A stretch of 64,000 nt of DNA from JBNGOQ01 sp050589645 (GTDB lineage: Bacteria > Bacteroidota > Bacteroidia > Flavobacteriales > Flavobacteriaceae): contig NZ_JBNGOQ010000003.1 in NCBI RefSeq assembly GCF_050589645.1, positions 496,001 to 560,000 on the forward strand, given 5' to 3'. Below, one piece after another: positions 61,442 to 64,000 of the stretch; position 1 is the stretch's first letter, and each line of letters starts with the position of its first letter. A program made the position numbers and the translations under genes. Under the pieces are notes generated by a model. The model had not been told where the DNA came from and did not search any database. It saw only the letters and a list, made by a program, of their open reading frames with translations.

Positions 61442-62002
61442 CTATTGGTTGATCGGGATGCTTACTTTAGTGGTGTCCCAGGAGAAAATTAGTTTTAACT
61501 GTCCCGAATCCTCAAAATCAATGATAAAATGCTCTTGGGGCTGCGATAGCGTTTCCACAGGCACCTGTACCTGTACCACATCGTATTCAGGGTTTCTAGT
61601 GGTTTCCCTTCCACCACTGCTCACCGTAACGCCCCAATCTGGGATATCGCTGTTGAACATCACCTCCCAATGTTGTTTGCCGGGTTTCGCCCACACGGAG
61701 TAGGTACCTGCGGACAGTTTTTTATCAATAATGAGAATATCGGTACCCGTAGTCAGGGTAGTAGGTTCATTGGCCCCGGTTCTCCAAACTAGGTCATAAG
61801 GAACCAATTCCCCAAAAATAACCCTTCCTTTTTTAGAGGGGCTGCTATAGTTTACCGATAGATCCAGCCCCTTTTGCGTGTAGGTCTTTGTGGTCTCCGG
61901 ACTGTGTTTTTTGGTCTGTTTTCTCATGTAGGGGCCTACAACGAAGAAAAACAATAGGGCCAGAGCCCCTAGTACTATTAAAAACCATTTCAAAAATTTC
62001 AT
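61442..62002 (-). CDS. DUF2911 family protein
   Basis: This 186-aa protein has an N-terminal membrane anchor or signal (residues 1-26) and a DUF2911 domain: LSVNYSSPSKKGRVIFGELVPYDLVWRTGANEPTTLTTGTDILIIDKKLSAGTYSVWAKPGKQHWEVMFN. DUF2911 proteins are common secreted Bacteroidota proteins of unknown function. It lies directly before meaB on the same strand. Confidence 0.9.
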   Translation of the reverse strand: MKFLKWFLIVLGALALLFFFVVGPYMRKQTKKHSPETTKTYTQKGLDLSVNYSSPSKKGRVIFGELVPYDLVWRTGANEPTTLTTGTDILIIDKKLSAGTYSVWAKPGKQHWEVMFNSDIPDWGVTVSSGGRETTRNPEYDVVQVQVPVETLSQPQEHFIIDFEDSGQLKLIFSWDTTKVSIPINQ

Positions 62003-62029
62003 AGTGTCGCTTATTTAATTAGTATCTCC

Positions 62030-62938
62030 CTAATTTACAAAACCAAATTCAAACACGGTATGATTGTAATAGGTTTCTCCAGGATTCAAAATGCTCGATG
62101 GAAAAAGGGGTTGGTTAGGTGCGTCCGGATAGTTTTGTGCCTCGAAACAAATGGCGGCAAAATGGGGTGGCGTATATACGACCATGGCCGGCTGATTGGT
62201 GGTCACCTTCATGAGGATGCCCGATAGGGTAGAGTAGATCCGGGCGACCTCCCTGCCCAGATCCCTGATAATAAAAGGCATGTCCAAACATCCTTGCGTT
62301 ATGTTTTTTTCCGACATAAAATCATAGTCGGAATGTGCAACAGGGAGACGTTGGCCCGTGGGAATCATGTTGTCCTGGATTTCCAGACGATGGGAAAGGT
62401 TTAGGCGCAACCGGTGATGGCCCAATTGGTCCGAAGTATCCAAATGAAAATAGGAGTGGTTGGTTAAATTTACCACGGTGGGTTCATCCGTCTGGGCCAC
62501 ATGGATGATATGTAGTGCCGGCCCCACCAGTTTGTAGGTGACCGTTGCGTTGAGGTTCCCCGGATACCCTTCTTCCAAGTGCGGACTCTTGTAGCCCAAT
62601 TTTACATATGGATCCGGACCGTGATGCTCCTCAAGGACCTTCCAGTACTTTTTTCCAAAACCTTCCTTGCCACCGTGCAGGTGAACCCCTTGTTCCGTAT
62701 AGAGGGAATAGGTTTTGTTGTTGAGTACAAATCCCTGATTGGATATCCTACCGGCATAGCGCCCAACGCAAGCACCTAAAAATACGTCATCTTCCAAATA
62801 CGCCATGGGATCTTCCAAACCTACCACCACATTGGTGGGTGTGCCCTTTTTGTCCTTAACCAGTATTTTTTGGATAATAGCCCCATAATCAAGTACCTCC
62901 AGGCGTATATCGTCATTTTTAATCGTAATTTGGTTCAA
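62030..62938 (-). CDS. galM: Aldose 1-epimerase
   Basis: Galactose mutarotase interconverts the alpha and beta anomers of aldoses. The 302-aa protein has a galactose mutarotase-like fold: FLGACVGRYAGRISNQGFVLN, the catalytic His in LTNHSYFHLD and EGYPGNLNATVTY. The usual catalytic Glu near the C-terminus falls in LNPGETYYNHTVFEFGFV. Translation likely starts at TTG 62938 (MNQITIKNDDIRLEV); no ATG is near. No signal is seen, so it is cytosolic. It may serve sugars from any of the sugar operons; no direct partner is adjacent. Confidence 0.93.
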   Translation of the reverse strand: MNQITIKNDDIRLEVLDYGAIIQKILVKDKKGTPTNVVVGLEDPMAYLEDDVFLGACVGRYAGRISNQGFVLNNKTYSLYTEQGVHLHGGKEGFGKKYWKVLEEHHGPDPYVKLGYKSPHLEEGYPGNLNATVTYKLVGPALHIIHVAQTDEPTVVNLTNHSYFHLDTSDQLGHHRLRLNLSHRLEIQDNMIPTGQRLPVAHSDYDFMSEKNITQGCLDMPFIIRDLGREVARIYSTLSGILMKVTTNQPAMVVYTPPHFAAICFEAQNYPDAPNQPLFPSSILNPGETYYNHTVFEFGFVN

Positions 62939-63038
62939 GAGGCGAATTTAAGTTGTGCGTAAAATTACTATTTTCTGCAACATCCATATATTCCTATCGT
63001 CCTTTTAATAACAACTGTAACACAACTGGAAACTGACC

Positions 63039-63581
63039 ATGTTTCAAATTGATCTGGTAGCGCAATGCAAAAAGAACGATCGCAGGGCCCAACTAAAGCT
63101 GTATAAGCAATATTGCGAGGGGATGTTCTGTGTTGCCATGCGTTTTTTGAACAATGCCGATGATGCGGAGGACGTCCTGCAGGAATCCTTTATCAAGGCG
63201 TTTCAAAAAATTGATCAATTTAAGGGCGAGGTCACCTTTGGATCGTGGTTAAAAAGGATCGTTATCAACAAGAGCATCGATTTTTTAAAATCGAAAAAGC
63301 AACAGCTGGTATCGTTGGATGAAGGGTATATGCATATTGAGGAAGACGAGGACTGGACGGTAGAGGACGGGATTGGGGTCAAACAGGTAAAACAAGCCAT
63401 AACGGAGTTGCCAGAAAATTACAGGTATGTGGTACAATTGTTTCTGGTGGAGGGGTATGATCATAATGAAATATCCCAAATCCTCAACCTATCGGGTACT
63501 GCGTGCAGAACCAGGTTGTTAAGAGGCAAGGGACGTTTAAGGGAACTTTTAAAAAACAAAAAGTATGTCACAGGATCTTAG
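63039..63581 (+). CDS. ECF-type RNA polymerase sigma factor
   Basis: This 180-aa sigma-70-family factor has region 2 (ADDAEDVLQESFIKAFQKIDQFKGEVTFGSWLKRIVINKSIDFL) and region 4 (LPENYRYVVQLFLVEGYDHNEISQILNLSGTACRTRLLRGKGRLRELL). Region 3 is absent, as is usual for ECF. It probably responds to an envelope signal. The next gene overlaps its end by 17 bp and encodes an anti-sigma-like membrane protein. Confidence 0.95.
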   Translation: MFQIDLVAQCKKNDRRAQLKLYKQYCEGMFCVAMRFLNNADDAEDVLQESFIKAFQKIDQFKGEVTFGSWLKRIVINKSIDFLKSKKQQLVSLDEGYMHIEEDEDWTVEDGIGVKQVKQAITELPENYRYVVQLFLVEGYDHNEISQILNLSGTACRTRLLRGKGRLRELLKNKKYVTGS

Positions 63582-64000
63582 GGACATGTTCCGAAAGGAC
63601 AAAAAGGAAGAGGTTTTTCCCATGAAGGAAGGACATGAAAAGCGGTTTTTGGATCGTTTGGAGGAAGAACTACCACAAGCGCGTAAGGCGCGGTATCTAA
63701 CGCTTAAGATTGCAGCCTCGGTACTGCTGTTGGTCAGCCTCGGATTTTTCACCTATAATCGATACGCAGCTGGAGACACGATTAAGACCAAAATAGTAGA
63801 TCGCGACAAGGGTGTGGTGGAGGAAAAAGGTATTTCCCTGGGCGATCTTTCGCCAGACCTGAAGAAGGTGGAAAATTACTATGTGGCCAACATTAATCTG
63901 GAGCTTTCGCAATTAGAGGTTTCCCAGAACAACAAAGGTCTGGTAGACAGTTTTATGGAACGCCTGGCAGAGCTTAATGCCGAATATCAAAAGTTGAATA
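63565..64000 (+). CDS. Anti-sigma-factor-like membrane protein, partial (cut by window end)
   Basis: The open frame from ATG 63565 runs past the window end (145 codons seen). It overlaps the sigma gene by 17 bp in another frame. The N-terminal 45 residues are charged and cytosolic (MSQDLRDMFRKDKKEEVFPMKEGHEKRFLDRLEEELPQ). One membrane helix follows (about 50-68, LTLKIAASVLLLVSLGFF). The outer part is helical and charged. This matches the layout of flavobacterial anti-sigma factors, though no zinc-binding motif is seen. The function is inferred from context. Confidence 0.8.
   Translation, partial: MSQDLRDMFRKDKKEEVFPMKEGHEKRFLDRLEEELPQARKARYLTLKIAASVLLLVSLGFFTYNRYAAGDTIKTKIVDRDKGVVEEKGISLGDLSPDLKKVENYYVANINLELSQLEVSQNNKGLVDSFMERLAELNAEYQKLN

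Noticed and set aside
1..64000. tRNA, rRNA or other structured RNA genes
   Set aside because: I looked in the intergenic regions for tRNA-like arms and for known riboswitch cores and saw none; a covariance-model search would be needed to exclude small RNAs.

Overview
The window reads as chromosome of a member of the Flavobacteriaceae (Bacteroidota), probably marine. The evidence is two large secreted proteins with gliding-type (T9SS type B) C-terminal domains, several promoters with the Bacteroidota -7 element TAnnTTTG, DUF5606 and DUF2911 family genes, many lipoproteins, and short AT-rich intergenic regions with few Shine-Dalgarno sequences. I see no rRNA, tRNA, CRISPR array, transposase or phage gene. 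GC content looks moderate and even throughout.

Layout. 1-5.6 kb: a small secreted protein, pyrD, a Dabb protein, HMG-CoA lyase, then an outer-membrane porin, a flavin (FMN-binding) protein and a small membrane protein whose promoters overlap near-palindromic operators. 5.6-16.4 kb: housekeeping genes (guaB, lysA, sucC, hsp20, uvrB) with small conserved genes between them. 16.5-21.1 kb: two secreted T9SS type B proteins in tandem. 21.2-24.1 kb: an ABC exporter pair, then a divergent gene whose product carries the motif order of a protein-kinase-like fold. 24.1-24.9 kb: an 800-base gene-free stretch packed with repeats: heptad-periodic DNA, a 22-bp tandem array, and an inverted-repeat element also found at 38.5 kb. 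24.9-34.9 kb: ndpA-like, heme A synthase, cca, tsaC-type, three glycosyltransferases, dapD, ruvX, def, DUF5606.

35.0-53.7 kb is an accessory carbohydrate region: a propeller-amidohydrolase fusion, a GDSL hydrolase and GH20 hexosaminidase pair, an acetyl-esterase-like hydrolase, and a LacI-controlled hexuronate operon. That operon encodes an SDR fructuronate reductase, UxuA, UxaC, a complete TRAP transporter, a two-domain DUF1080 lipoprotein and two exported Gfo/Idh/MocA oxidoreductases. It suggests that a glycoside is oxidised and cleaved in the periplasm, that the freed uronate enters through the TRAP transporter, and that it is converted in the cytosol to 2-keto-3-deoxygluconate. The KDG kinase and aldolase are not in the window.

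53.8-64.0 kb: mazG, a MATE exporter, a lipid-linked sugar cluster (PAP2 phosphatase, GT39, flippase-like/LPG-synthase-like membrane protein, GtrB/DPM1-like GT2), meaB, DUF2911, galM, and an ECF sigma factor with an anti-sigma-like gene cut by the window end.

The strongest candidates for something undescribed are the kinase-like protein at 23.0 kb, the operator-flanked porin/flavoprotein/membrane module at 3.2-5.6 kb, the exported 3-keto-glycoside module joined to hexuronate catabolism, and the paired compound repeats at 24.3 and 38.5 kb.
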